Virus record (IMG/VR): IMGVR_UViG_3300025127_000137
Location: 1-31,600 of that record
Origin: a virus
Reading direction: 5' to 3' (one strand)
DNA length: 31,600 nucleotides
Part shown: positions 15,625 through 21,585 of the stretch, piece after piece
Layout: every line of letters starts with the position of its first letter
Numbering within the stretch: the stretch's first letter is position 1
Program-made: the position numbers and the translations under genes
The notes under the pieces: generated by a model
Databases searched by the model: none
What the model saw: the letters and a program-made list of their open reading frames with translations, nothing else
Told to the model about the DNA's origin: nothing

Positions 15625-16071
15625 TTAAAATTCAACGGATTGATTAACGGCACGAGGACTGTCCTTGCCGTGCTTGTTGGTTGCATCAGGGTCCTTGGTA
15701 TCATCGATAGCAAAGAGGCCGTTCAAGGCGTATTTACGTGCATAGGAACTAGCGGAGCCAGTAATCTGTGCTTCGTCCATACCCTTCTTAGTCTCAGCTT
15801 CACGAGCAAAGGCTGTTGTTACAGCTATGGGATCGGAGTGCGACTCGGTAACAGTAGCTGTTGCCTTGACGTATACCCTACCCCCTACCTCAACGATCTC
15901 GTCGCTGACTGTAAGGAAGCAATCGTATTTATTCAATAAAGGCTTAACGGCCTCTAGTATATCTTCGGCGGATCTGTAGGAATACCCACCGAACTTGTTA
16001 GTCTGTCCCTTCGGAGCCTTAAGCTCGGACTGGATGGACTGCATTATTTTTACTGGTTTTTTATCTGTCAT
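15625..16071 (-). CDS. erf: Erf-family single-strand annealing recombinase
   Basis: 148 residues. The ERF-domain signature is clear: KFGGYSYRSAEDILEAVKPL near the N-terminus, then VKATATVTESHSDPI and the hallmark MDEAQITGSASSYARKYAL with NGLFAIDD. These proteins bind ssDNA and anneal homologous strands for phage recombination and end repair (PF04404). The length is at the short end for the family, but all core motifs are present. It overlaps the endonuclease VII gene by 11 nt and precedes the SSB-like gene, a natural annealing/resolution set. Confidence 0.92.
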   Translation of the reverse strand: MTDKKPVKIMQSIQSELKAPKGQTNKFGGYSYRSAEDILEAVKPLLNKYDCFLTVSDEIVEVGGRVYVKATATVTESHSDPIAVTTAFAREAETKKGMDEAQITGSASSYARKYALNGLFAIDDTKDPDATNKHGKDSPRAVNQSVEF

Positions 16072-16507
16072 AGCTTTGTTTTATTAATCTACGGTAAAGT
16101 TGGGAGCGCTGATTTTGATTAGAGCAGTCATTGATTTCGTCCTCAGTTGCGCCAATGGATTCAAGTTCTAAGACCTGCTCTTGTGCTGTCAACTTGTTTT
16201 TGAATTTGTTTGTAAGTTGTATAAGTCCCACGGGGTGAAGGACATCCAGGGTCTCTTGCTCAAGGTAAGCGGCCATTGCATCAAGCACACCAGGCAAATG
16301 TTCCTTGTCCCCCTTGCACATTCTCATGTAGAAGTTCTCTACCTTTCCGAGAAGACTGTTCGCCTGCCTGGATATAACACCTCGGACCAACCCAGTCTGG
16401 TGGTCGTGGTCCAGGACCCAATCATCTTTCTTTGTGGCCAGGATAGGACAGCACAAGGGCTTGTTCTTCTCCCTGTATTCTTTTATTTTATTTTGCGGAA
16501 GATACAT
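16061..16507 (-). CDS. Recombination endonuclease VII (His-Me finger)
   Basis: 148 residues. The His-Me finger core reads WVLDHDHQTGLVRGVISRQA with NSLLG after it, i.e. the D-H-D-H-x-T-G-x-V-R-G...N..LG signature of the T4 endonuclease VII family, which resolves branched DNA such as Holliday junctions before packaging. H34/D35/H36 and N50 are the expected catalytic residues. Oddity: the usual zinc cysteines (CxxC before, CxxC within the LC..CN segment) are mostly gone: the first pair is CCPIL and the second is SRQA, so the fold may be stabilised without zinc. The C-terminal half is helical. It overlaps both neighbours, so it is tightly coupled with Erf. Confidence 0.88.
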   Translation of the reverse strand: MYLPQNKIKEYREKNKPLCCPILATKKDDWVLDHDHQTGLVRGVISRQANSLLGKVENFYMRMCKGDKEHLPGVLDAMAAYLEQETLDVLHPVGLIQLTNKFKNKLTAQEQVLELESIGATEDEINDCSNQNQRSQLYRRLIKQSYDR

Positions 16508-16673
16508 CTAGTTCTGTGAGTAAATTTTTAAGGGCGTTCTTTTCCTGGGTCAGTTGCTTACGCTGCTCAAGCATTCTCTCCATCCTAAAGGACAGAGTCC
16601 TGGACTCCTGTCGGATCATGTCGATCCTAGTCTGTATTCGTTCGACGTTGCTCTCTATTTGTGTCATGCTCAT
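16488..16673 (-). CDS. Small coiled-coil protein (61 aa)
   Basis: 61 residues, almost all predicted helix with heptad-like spacing (ESNVERIQTRIDMIRQES ... LEQRKQLTQEKNALKNLLTE). No family recognised. ATG at 16673 follows an AATACA leader; an in-frame ATG at 16667 is also possible. It overlaps the endonuclease VII gene by 20 nt and follows the nuclease gene by 4 nt. A coiled-coil adaptor for recombination proteins is a plausible but unsupported role. Confidence 0.6.
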   Translation of the reverse strand: MSMTQIESNVERIQTRIDMIRQESRTLSFRMERMLEQRKQLTQEKNALKNLLTELDVSSAK

Positions 16674-16677
16674 TGTA

Positions 16678-17169
16678 TTATTTTTCTAGTATTTGTATCG
16701 GTAGATTTAAGATATCACTCATCTTTACGATTGAAAGTAAATCGCTACGGCCCTTCCTCGTGTATCCCTTATACAGTGCGTCCGACCCACGGCTGACCTT
16801 GTCATCCAGGTTGCACTTCTTACTGGCCATCTCGTAGAGATACGCCCTCTTGATCAAAACAAAATCATCCTGCCTTTCAAAGGCGATGAAGTCCACGTTG
16901 GATGCTAACCACCCTCGGTCACCCGCAGTGTTCTTGAACTCCAACCATACGAGTTCGTCTTGCTCGGAGCTATCGCTCCTATTCACCCTCTTGCGGGCCT
17001 TGACATCAATCGTCCCTCGGTCAGTGACGTAGTCAAAGTGCTTGTATTGCTCCTCAAGGGTCGAGCGCCTGTATTCTATACCTCGCCTATCCAAGATGTC
17101 TTGGAAGGACGTCTCGACGCTCTGGCCTCTGTTCCAACTAGGTGTATCAATAAAATCAAATGTCTTCAT
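16678..17169 (-). CDS. PD-(D/E)XK-type nuclease (163 aa)
   Basis: 163 residues. The core reads YKHFDYVTDRGTIDVKARKR (residues about 42-61) then ELVWLEFKNTAGDRGWLASN (72-91) and VDFIAFER. D46 or D55 with E77-x-K79 forms a PD-(D/E)XK active site: an acidic strand residue, then E-x-K on the next strand, followed by a Gly/Trp loop. I recall phage proteins with the same HFD...DVKARKR...VW.E.KN..GD.GWL pattern that are unannotated or called restriction-endonuclease-like. Probable role: DNA degradation, recombination or host-DNA cleavage. The gene is complete and 11 nt downstream of the preceding small gene. Confidence 0.75.
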   Translation of the reverse strand: MKTFDFIDTPSWNRGQSVETSFQDILDRRGIEYRRSTLEEQYKHFDYVTDRGTIDVKARKRVNRSDSSEQDELVWLEFKNTAGDRGWLASNVDFIAFERQDDFVLIKRAYLYEMASKKCNLDDKVSRGSDALYKGYTRKGRSDLLSIVKMSDILNLPIQILEK

Positions 17170-17180
17170 GGTGGGGTAGG

Positions 17181-17378
17181 TTAGTGCTGAGTAACTTCTT
17201 GGACGGAAAGTATTTTACCCGAACCTCCGCGCTTGAAGACGCAGGTGCCAGTCTTGTCGGGGTTCTTCTGTAGTAATAGTTTGACCGCTTCGCTTGAGCT
17301 GTGCGCCCACTTAGATGTATCACCCACGTATCCTTCTGGCATATCGTTGCGGGTGTATCTAATCCTGTATTCAGTCAT
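17181..17378 (-). CDS. Small hypothetical protein (65 aa)
   Basis: 65 residues: MTEYRIRYTRNDMPEGYVGD, then a helical segment (SSSEAVKLLLQKNPDK) and two short strands. The beta-alpha-beta-beta pattern with an initial YRIRY strand is common in small phage proteins of unknown function. ATG 17378 overlaps the preceding gene by 8 nt; a TTG directly upstream is the alternative. Not recognised; no motif for function. Confidence 0.6.
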   Translation of the reverse strand: MTEYRIRYTRNDMPEGYVGDTSKWAHSSSEAVKLLLQKNPDKTGTCVFKRGGSGKILSVQEVTQH

Positions 17379-17628
17379 CAAATACTACGGTAAATCCTAC
17401 GCCTGCATTGGTGCCGATGACATTGAAGTCAATCCATTCCATTGCTTCGATATCAGTCATGCCGTCACGGGACATAAAGATGTCCACCATCTTGCTGTGC
17501 AGGTAGCACAACTGTCCTTCATGATCCACGCCAATGACCGCCTCGTCGAGGCCGTCGAATCGGATTGCCTTCGGGTCACAGCAGTCCAAGTAGTATTCTA
17601 TATCCTGAGTATTCATTGTATTCATCAT
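17371..17628 (-). CDS. Conserved small phage protein (GLDEAVIGV type, 85 aa)
   Basis: 85 residues with AIRFDGLDEAVIGVDHEGQL, LCYLHSKMVDIFM and MTDIEAMEWIDFNVIGTNAG. I recall this pattern (FDG.D.A(I/V)IG...G.L.YS...(M/I)..I...MT.EEA.E(W/Y)..FN..G) from very many phages of unrelated hosts, where its function is unknown. The first codons are repetitive (MMNTMNTQD), resembling the MNTE starts of three genes further right. The leader is AT-rich with no Shine-Dalgarno. It overlaps the downstream gene by 8 nt. Confidence 0.8.
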   Translation of the reverse strand: MMNTMNTQDIEYYLDCCDPKAIRFDGLDEAVIGVDHEGQLCYLHSKMVDIFMSRDGMTDIEAMEWIDFNVIGTNAGVGFTVVFDD

Positions 17629-17633
17629 ATTTA

Positions 17634-18395
17634 TTACATTCTTAGTAACCAGTAAAGTTCAGCGCACTTCTTTGCTATCTTGATGCCGTTCTGCATCTCA
17701 TCCTGCCTCCACTCCCTGTGGTAGTGCTTCTTGGTATCGCAGTCAACGACCACTGAAATGCAGGACGGAAGGTAATCAAGGTTGTGTTCCTTCATTAACA
17801 TAAATGCTTCTACTGCAAGCTGTTGGCAATCCTTATCATAGGTCTTAGCCTTACCCTTCGTGTTAGTCCTGCACTTGTAGTCCGCTAGAAAAACTTTGCC
17901 CTCGGAGTCATGGCCGATGAAGTCCACGCTCCCCGCAATCTTGATGCGGTTATTAGCTATGATGCGCTCGCAGGCTATTGGCTTAACTCCATTGTCCCGC
18001 ACCCACTCCACGAATGGCATCGCCCACTCGTCCCACGGGCTAGGTTCTGGCCGATCCTCGGCGCCCAAGAATTCGTATTCAATATGATCCTCAATAACCT
18101 TGTGAACGGTGGTGCCGAACTCAGAGGATTCAATTGTGTCCCCCGTGATCGGGTGCGTCCTCGTGCCGTAGGTCAATCGTTCAATGTCCTGCCAAGCTAA
18201 GATGGGATGCTCCCTCGCTAGGGATGTAATCATCCTGGGCTTGTAGATGCCGTCTAAGAATGCATCCTTTACTATCCCTAGGACGGTGGTCACCGAAGGG
18301 TAGACCTTGTGTTGCTTTCGCGCCCTTGCAGGGGTCTCAATATCTGGTTCAAATTCTGGGTTACGGATGTCATTGCAATTGTAGAAGTGAGCCAT
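17634..18395 (-). CDS. PD-(D/E)XK nuclease, RecB/Cas4-like
   Basis: 253 residues from ATG 18395. Motifs of the RecB/Cas4 nuclease clan: YPSVTTVLG (32-40), FGTTVHKVIEDH (93-104, H98), CERII with E143, GSVDFIG with D158, LADYKCR with D172 and K174, and QLAVEAFML carrying the motif IV Gln. All catalytic elements are present, so it is likely an active exonuclease; with the annealing protein Erf it could form an exonuclease/annealase recombination pair. An open frame continues upstream to a TTG at 18473, but that part would translate a terminator hairpin and is rejected. A strong intrinsic terminator ends 12 nt before the ATG, so its expression must depend on read-through. Confidence 0.88.
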   Translation of the reverse strand: MAHFYNCNDIRNPEFEPDIETPARARKQHKVYPSVTTVLGIVKDAFLDGIYKPRMITSLAREHPILAWQDIERLTYGTRTHPITGDTIESSEFGTTVHKVIEDHIEYEFLGAEDRPEPSPWDEWAMPFVEWVRDNGVKPIACERIIANNRIKIAGSVDFIGHDSEGKVFLADYKCRTNTKGKAKTYDKDCQQLAVEAFMLMKEHNLDYLPSCISVVVDCDTKKHYHREWRQDEMQNGIKIAKKCAELYWLLRM

Positions 18396-18406
18396 AATAT
18401 TTTTTG

Positions 18407-18443
18407 AAAAAAAAGGGTGAAGGGCTATCCAAGCCCCCCACCC
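18407..18443 (-). terminator. Strong intrinsic terminator / possible attenuator before the replication module
   Basis: On the minus strand a 12-bp stem (GGGTGGGGGGCT with AGCCCTTCACCC, two G-U pairs) closes a 5-nt loop and is followed at once by eight Ts: a textbook Rho-independent terminator. It lies between the gene ending at 18470 and the nuclease ATG at 18395. No promoter fits between the T-run and the ATG. Confidence 0.85.
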
Positions 18444-18469
18444 TCTCGGTGTCAACCCCTTTATTCCAA

Positions 18470-18847
18470 TCAAATTTCCTCTTGGTCCAAGATATAATTA
18501 AGCACGTCACGCAGGGCGTCCAAGTCAGAGCATTCATTTGTATCGTACTCGTGCTTGGATAGCTCCGAAGAATCCGACGTTAGAATGAATACAGTTCTGA
18601 ACTCTGGCTTTATTATATTGTCCAAGTAGACTGATTTAAGATGCCTGTGCGCCATCAGAGCCAGTAGCTCCGTGTCAGTTCTGGGCGTTAGTTCGGTCTG
18701 GATCGGCATGATGTACTGATCCCCCGCTTCAAGTTGTCCGACGTGAGCGTCAGAGAATCTGCCACGGAGTCCCACGGCTGATACGATTTCATCATGGGGC
18801 AAGCGTATGGCAGGCCCATGTGGGTAGGTGTGTATTTTTATTTTCAT
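18470..18847 (-). CDS. Hypothetical protein (125 aa)
   Basis: Unrecognised. 125 residues from ATG 18847 (MKIKIHTYPHGPAIRLPHDE...), two bases after the stop of the upstream gene; the ATG at 18892 would overlap that gene by 43 nt and is less likely. The first 30 residues look like beta strands; the C-terminus is acidic (NECSDLDALRDVLNYILDQE). No motif or membrane segment. It is the last gene before the intrinsic terminator, so it closes the early accessory block. Confidence 0.6.
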   Translation of the reverse strand: MKIKIHTYPHGPAIRLPHDEIVSAVGLRGRFSDAHVGQLEAGDQYIMPIQTELTPRTDTELLALMAHRHLKSVYLDNIIKPEFRTVFILTSDSSELSKHEYDTNECSDLDALRDVLNYILDQEEI

Positions 18848-18849
18848 AG

Positions 18850-19107
18850 TTATTCTGGTTCGTTGAATACTTCGTCTTGGCACTTCTGACATAGTCCAGA
18901 TATCGCGTATTCGGTAACGGACAATGCATCAGTGAACTCGTTTGCCTCCTTCTTGCATACAGCACAGATGCCAGTCTGCACCGCCTGCTTGGGGGAGATT
19001 CCATTGAGGGCTTCTAAGAAAGCCTCAAGCTCTGGGTGTCGCTCAACTGGTTCTACCACTAGGATGCGCTTACCCTGTGGGGCGTCGTCATCAATTCTGG
19101 ATATCAT
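18850..19107 (-). CDS. Small two-CxxC zinc-ribbon protein
   Basis: 85 residues. Two Cys pairs: CAVC (about 48-51) and CQKC (73-76), separated by KKEANEFTDALSVTEY, with GLCQKCQDEVF at the end; probably one zinc ribbon. Very similar small proteins ending in (E/D)F.D.LS..E(F/Y).ISGLCQ.CQD..F are, from memory, common in phages with unknown role. The N-terminus contains a basic/acidic linker (VVEPVERHPELEAFLEALNG). A Shine-Dalgarno (AGGAGA) sits about 5 nt before ATG 19107. It may act in protein-DNA or protein-protein contacts. Confidence 0.75.
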   Translation of the reverse strand: MISRIDDDAPQGKRILVVEPVERHPELEAFLEALNGISPKQAVQTGICAVCKKEANEFTDALSVTEYAISGLCQKCQDEVFNEPE

Positions 19108-19115
19108 AAGTTCTC

Positions 19116-19457
19116 CTATTTGATTAGTAGGTCAGTTAGCTTGTCGATATTAGCGTGATCATTCACACCAGAGAAAAGGGCGAAGCCTATCTCACGACCG
19201 ACCGCGTCCATCGGCTTCCCGTATTCCATGTGACTGAACGCACCCCAACACGGGATGTAGTAAAGCGTCACGGAGTTATCGGACACCTTGATCGGTTTGC
19301 CGTTAGGCGTGACTGCTCTCACGAACTCACCCGTCACGTTGCCAATGTTAGCTAGTGAAACGAAGGCGCGGAACGGGTTAGCGTCCACGCACCATCCGTG
19401 AGGTGCTGTGACTAGGTAGATGCCGTCACGGGCATTTGTATTGTGCATTTTTTTCAT
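19116..19457 (-). CDS. Hypothetical protein (113 aa)
   Basis: Unrecognised. 113 residues with mixed beta structure (GIYLVTAPHGWCVDANPFRA, FVRAVTPNGKPIKV, SVTLYYIPCWGAFSH) and a helical end (NIDKLTDLLIK). The ATG overlaps the preceding stop in ATGA; a second in-frame ATG three codons on is possible. It sits among small accessory genes likely expressed early. Confidence 0.55.
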   Translation of the reverse strand: MKKMHNTNARDGIYLVTAPHGWCVDANPFRAFVSLANIGNVTGEFVRAVTPNGKPIKVSDNSVTLYYIPCWGAFSHMEYGKPMDAVGREIGFALFSGVNDHANIDKLTDLLIK

Positions 19458-19720
19458 CGTTTTTTTCTTCCTTGGTAGAATTGAACCATGCTCTGGACGC
19501 TGTCGGACAGCTTGTCGAGTATGTACTTGGGGTTAACGCCCTCAGCTATCTTGAGATTGTCGAGGATCTTGTTGTCGGACTCCCGCCTGCCAAGCGTACG
19601 ACCGAAGCCGTAACGCCCGTCAGTGAAGGCGTAGCGCCCGTATGAGATGTCGATTAATACCATCGGCCTACCTTCTACGAGGTATGCCTTTCCGATTTGT
19701 AGGTTAGGTTTTGTTGTCAT
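19454..19720 (-). CDS. Hypothetical protein (88 aa)
   Basis: Unrecognised. 88 residues: the first half forms short strands (GKAYLVEGRPMVLIDISYGR, YAFTDGRYGFGRTLGRRES), the second half is helical (LDKLSDSVQSMVQFYQGRKKR) with a basic tail. The pattern of a small barrel followed by a helix is compatible with nucleic-acid or protein binding, but nothing is diagnostic. Its start overlaps the small gene upstream by 17 nt; its stop overlaps the next start by 4 nt. Confidence 0.55.
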   Translation of the reverse strand: MTTKPNLQIGKAYLVEGRPMVLIDISYGRYAFTDGRYGFGRTLGRRESDNKILDNLKIAEGVNPKYILDKLSDSVQSMVQFYQGRKKR

Positions 19721-19871
19721 ATTTATTTATGTGTCGGTTTTCTAGTTCAGTGATGGAGTCCTGCATTTTAATTAAGTCCTCCTTTGTTACGTCCTCTGGT
19801 TCGTCGAGTAGACAGGCTACGTCGATGGAGAGGTCAGATATTATTTCGGTTATACTCTTTATGCTTTTCAT
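19704..19871 (-). CDS. Small hypothetical protein (55 aa)
   Basis: ATG 19871 to TAA 19704-19706. 55 residues, mostly helical and acidic (MKSIKSITEIISDLSIDVAC, LLDEPEDVTKEDLIKMQDSI). It starts 2 nt after the 42-aa membrane-protein gene stops and overlaps the next gene by 17 nt. The tight packing argues that it is translated. No family recognised. Confidence 0.5.
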   Translation of the reverse strand: MKSIKSITEIISDLSIDVACLLDEPEDVTKEDLIKMQDSITELENRHINKYDNKT

Positions 19872-19873
19872 TG

Positions 19874-20002
19874 TTATAGGTAGTGCATGATGATTGATAC
19901 CGCTAGCAGTATGCCACCAACGATGATGCTCCAGAACACGATGAACGCGCTCTCCTCTTGCTTGTCCGTTTTGACTAGCTTGTTTGGCTTATGTATTTTC
20001 AT
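19874..20002 (-). CDS. 42-aa single-pass membrane protein
   Basis: ATG 20002 to TAA 19874-19876. A basic N-terminus (MKIHKPNKLVKTDKQEESAF) is followed by one hydrophobic helix, FIVFWSIIVGGILLAVSIIM, then HYL. A strong Shine-Dalgarno (GGAGGAAG) lies about 4 nt upstream, stronger than most genes here. The ATG overlaps the previous stop in ATGA. Small early membrane proteins often alter host membrane functions or exclude other phages. It could also be a small holin-like protein, although it lies far from the lysozyme. Topology is clear; function is unknown. Confidence 0.6.
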   Translation of the reverse strand: MKIHKPNKLVKTDKQEESAFIVFWSIIVGGILLAVSIIMHYL

Positions 20003-20301
20003 TGAACTTCCTCCGTGTTGTATCCGTTTTCCTTCAGCAGTTCTAGGACTCCAGAAGGTAGAGAGAAGACGCCGTCGTAATCGGTGACTTCCTTGTTGTC
20101 GAACCAGAGTCCACCCTCCGCGTGCCAGTCATCTCCGCCCGATTCCTCGTCGTAGATTTCAAACCACCCGTAACAGTCGTTCTTGATTCCTAGAGTGCAG
20201 TTAAGTTTAACCTCCTTCTGCTCTCTGATTACTCCGAATGAGTTCTCGTAAGTGAGATGCTCAGTCGTGGTCTTGGTGTATTGCTTTGTTTCTGTATTCA
20301 T
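19999..20301 (-). CDS. Hypothetical protein with MNTE start (100 aa)
   Basis: Unrecognised. 100 residues: beta-rich first 70 (EVKLNCTLGIKNDCYGWFEI, DEESGGDDWHAEGGLWFD) then a short helical end. It resembles a small beta-sandwich or barrel with an acidic loop. The first four codons encode MNTE, shared with two genes to its right, and 12 nt of the start region are identical to theirs. The start overlaps the upstream stop in ATGA; the stop overlaps the 42-aa gene by 4 nt. Confidence 0.55.
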   Translation of the reverse strand: MNTETKQYTKTTTEHLTYENSFGVIREQKEVKLNCTLGIKNDCYGWFEIYDEESGGDDWHAEGGLWFDNKEVTDYDGVFSLPSGVLELLKENGYNTEEVQ

Positions 20302-20522
20302 AGTATTGATTTGTTATGTGTTATTTCGGCGATATACTTTTCTTGCCATTCAATGGGCAGATCGGTTGTCTTAATGAACTCCTCGCCCTGCTCAAGTTTG
20401 AAGCCATCATTAAATAATTCGATGACTGATTCGCTTGCGTAGATTATGTCTAAGGATTCGACAGGCTTGTTGTCTTTGAATAAGACATAATCGGTTTTGT
20501 ATAATTTAACTTCTGTATTCAT
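20298..20522 (-). CDS. Hypothetical protein with MNTE start (74 aa)
   Basis: Unrecognised. 74 residues, MNTEVKLYKTDYVLFKDNKP, then ESLDIIYASESVIELFNDGF and KTTDLPIEWQEKYIAEITH. A mixed alpha/beta small acidic protein. Its start region (20511-20534) is identical over 24 nt to that of the gene starting at 20740, although the proteins diverge straight after MNTE. No Shine-Dalgarno; the leader reads CCAATACAAAT. Confidence 0.55.
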   Translation of the reverse strand: MNTEVKLYKTDYVLFKDNKPVESLDIIYASESVIELFNDGFKLEQGEEFIKTTDLPIEWQEKYIAEITHNKSIL

Positions 20523-20534
20523 ATTTGTATTGGT
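20511..20534 (-). repeat. Repeated translation-start region, copy 1
   Basis: 24 nt identical to 20729-20752. It spans the leader ACCAATACAAAT, the ATG and the first codons (ATGAATACAGAA, MNTE). A 12-nt version occurs at 20290-20301 and a fragment near 20759-20768. Confidence 0.85.
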
Positions 20535-20536
20535 GA

Positions 20537-20740
20537 TTAGTTATGCTTTACGATAATAGAAGTTTCCCCCGTGCGTATATCGGTAGCGATGAAAACGTCA
20601 TCATCGCATCCTAACTCTTTTAAGCGTTCTAGTTTGTCGGCCTCACTCATCCCTTTAGTCGGTTGGCAATAGACGTTCTCTAGGACTTCAGTTATTGAGG
20701 CGTGTTCTGTGCTATCTGGGTGTAGTATTTCTGTATTCAT
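20537..20740 (-). CDS. Hypothetical protein with MNTE start (67 aa)
   Basis: Unrecognised. 67 residues, MNTEILHPDSTEHASITEVL, then a helical middle (GMSEADKLERLKELGCDDDV) and FIATDIRTGETSIIVKHN. A small acidic alpha/beta protein. The start sits in the second exact copy of the 24-nt start repeat, with no Shine-Dalgarno. Upstream are a broken third copy of the repeat and one of the two-hairpin elements. Confidence 0.55.
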   Translation of the reverse strand: MNTEILHPDSTEHASITEVLENVYCQPTKGMSEADKLERLKELGCDDDVFIATDIRTGETSIIVKHN

Positions 20741-20752
20741 ATTTGTATTGGT
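20729..20752 (-). repeat. Repeated translation-start region, copy 2
   Basis: Exact 24-nt copy of 20511-20534. Just upstream on the minus strand (20755-20790) the leader motif (TAATCAATACATG) and GAATACAG recur in degraded form, as if a further start region had been duplicated and broken. Confidence 0.85.
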
Positions 20753-20795
20753 TCGCGCCTGTATTCAGTGGCGCATGTATTGATTAGTGTTGATC

Positions 20796-20853
20796 GTAAG
20801 CTGATTGCTTGCACCCAGAAAGCCCGCACCAGATGGACTGGATACGGGCTGTG
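20796..20853 (-). terminator. Composite two-hairpin element, copy D
   Basis: Minus strand, right after the stop of the gene at 20856: CACAGCCCG...CGGGCT stem (20845-20850 with 20821-20826, extended inside by CCAG/CTGG), then TTTCTGGGT, then a second hairpin with GCAAGC/GCTTAC arms (one C-A mismatch). It shares its frame with three other copies at 21530-21583, 21842-21907 and 22174-22227. Confidence 0.75.
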
Positions 20854-20855
20854 GA

Positions 20856-21065
20856 TTACTCCGCGTGGAGCCTGCTTGCAACGTCCTTAGCGGACGCCTG
20901 CCATGCTTCCCAACTGACTAGACCATTAGTCCAATTGTCGGGCTTCTCATTGAGTCCTGCGATCTGCTCGCAGTATTTCTCAATGGCGCTTAGAACCACG
21001 ATCTGGTTCAAGGGCGAACCCCATTCCATCGCGTCGGTTACTTTTTCTACGTTTGTTTTACTCAT
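20856..21065 (-). CDS. Hypothetical protein (69 aa)
   Basis: Unrecognised. 69 residues, helical throughout: MSKTNVEKVTDAMEWGSPLN, QIVVLSAIEKYCEQIAGLNE, WTNGLVSWEAWQASAKDVAS. The W-rich segment resembles small helical phage proteins that bind host factors, but no family is identifiable. The ATG overlaps the upstream stop by 8 nt. The stop TAA is followed within 2 nt by a two-hairpin element. Confidence 0.55.
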   Translation of the reverse strand: MSKTNVEKVTDAMEWGSPLNQIVVLSAIEKYCEQIAGLNEKPDNWTNGLVSWEAWQASAKDVASRLHAE

Positions 21066-21504
21066 AGTTTACTCTCTGTTGGTTTTCGTCGATGTGGATC
21101 ATTATGATCTCTTTCTCTACGTTTGAATCGTCGTCGCCCAGTTCAACTCTGATAGAATACTTCGGAGGCAATTCCGTTTCGTATTCCATCCAGAGATAAA
21201 ACTCTGGGTCTAAAAACAAGTCTCGTTCAGTCAAGTCCTGCTTGCTGTCTGGCATTGCATCTGGGTCATCCCATAGCTCCAAGTCGATGACCGTATGGTT
21301 GCGGAGTTCATCGTAGTGGATATCATCTATACTGGTGTCGCACCAGTAGCTCCTGCCGTCCTTTTCGATGTCCAGACCGCCGAAACTAAGTTTGTCATCA
21401 TCAAGCAGAACCCTGTCTTCCTCCTTCCACTTGCGGGTGAGGTCTCCCTCCGCTATGACACGGATGGAATTCAAAGTTGCGTTTTCAATAGTAGCTTCTT
21501 TCAT
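21058..21504 (-). CDS. Acidic hypothetical protein (148 aa)
   Basis: Unrecognised. 148 residues, very acidic (WDDPDAMPDSKQDLTERDLF, ELGDDDSNVEKEIIMIHIDE), with an N-terminal strand/helix mix. Such acidic early proteins include DNA mimics, but charge alone does not show this. It begins behind the conserved leader (AATCAACCAATAAAAATATG), which follows a two-hairpin element. It overlaps the downstream gene by 8 nt, the only pair in this stretch that lacks an intervening element. Confidence 0.55.
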   Translation of the reverse strand: MKEATIENATLNSIRVIAEGDLTRKWKEEDRVLLDDDKLSFGGLDIEKDGRSYWCDTSIDDIHYDELRNHTVIDLELWDDPDAMPDSKQDLTERDLFLDPEFYLWMEYETELPPKYSIRVELGDDDSNVEKEIIMIHIDENQQRVNYE

Positions 21505-21529
21505 ATTTTTATTGGTTGATTGTTGATTC

Positions 21530-21583
21530 GACGGGACATCCGTCTACCCAGAAAGCCGTGACCCCGAAGAGCCACGGCTGTGG
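21530..21583 (-). terminator. Composite two-hairpin element, copy C (UUCG tetraloop)
   Basis: Directly after the stop of the gene at 21586: an 11-bp stem (21569-21579 with 21554-21564, two G-U pairs) closed by a C(UUCG)G tetraloop, then TTTCTGGGT, then a second hairpin GACGG/CCGTC (21530-21534 with 21540-21544). The stem sequence differs from the other copies while pairing is kept. Confidence 0.8.
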
Positions 21584-21585
21584 TG

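Noticed and set aside
15454-15939. Open frame of 161 codons on the + strand
   Set aside because: Antisense to the SSB-like and Erf genes, whose motifs are clear; the translation is a Cys/Val/Leu-rich shadow.
18396-18473. N-terminal extension of the RecB/Cas4-like nuclease to a TTG
   Set aside because: It would be translated from the terminator hairpin and T-run; the ATG at 18395 is the natural start.
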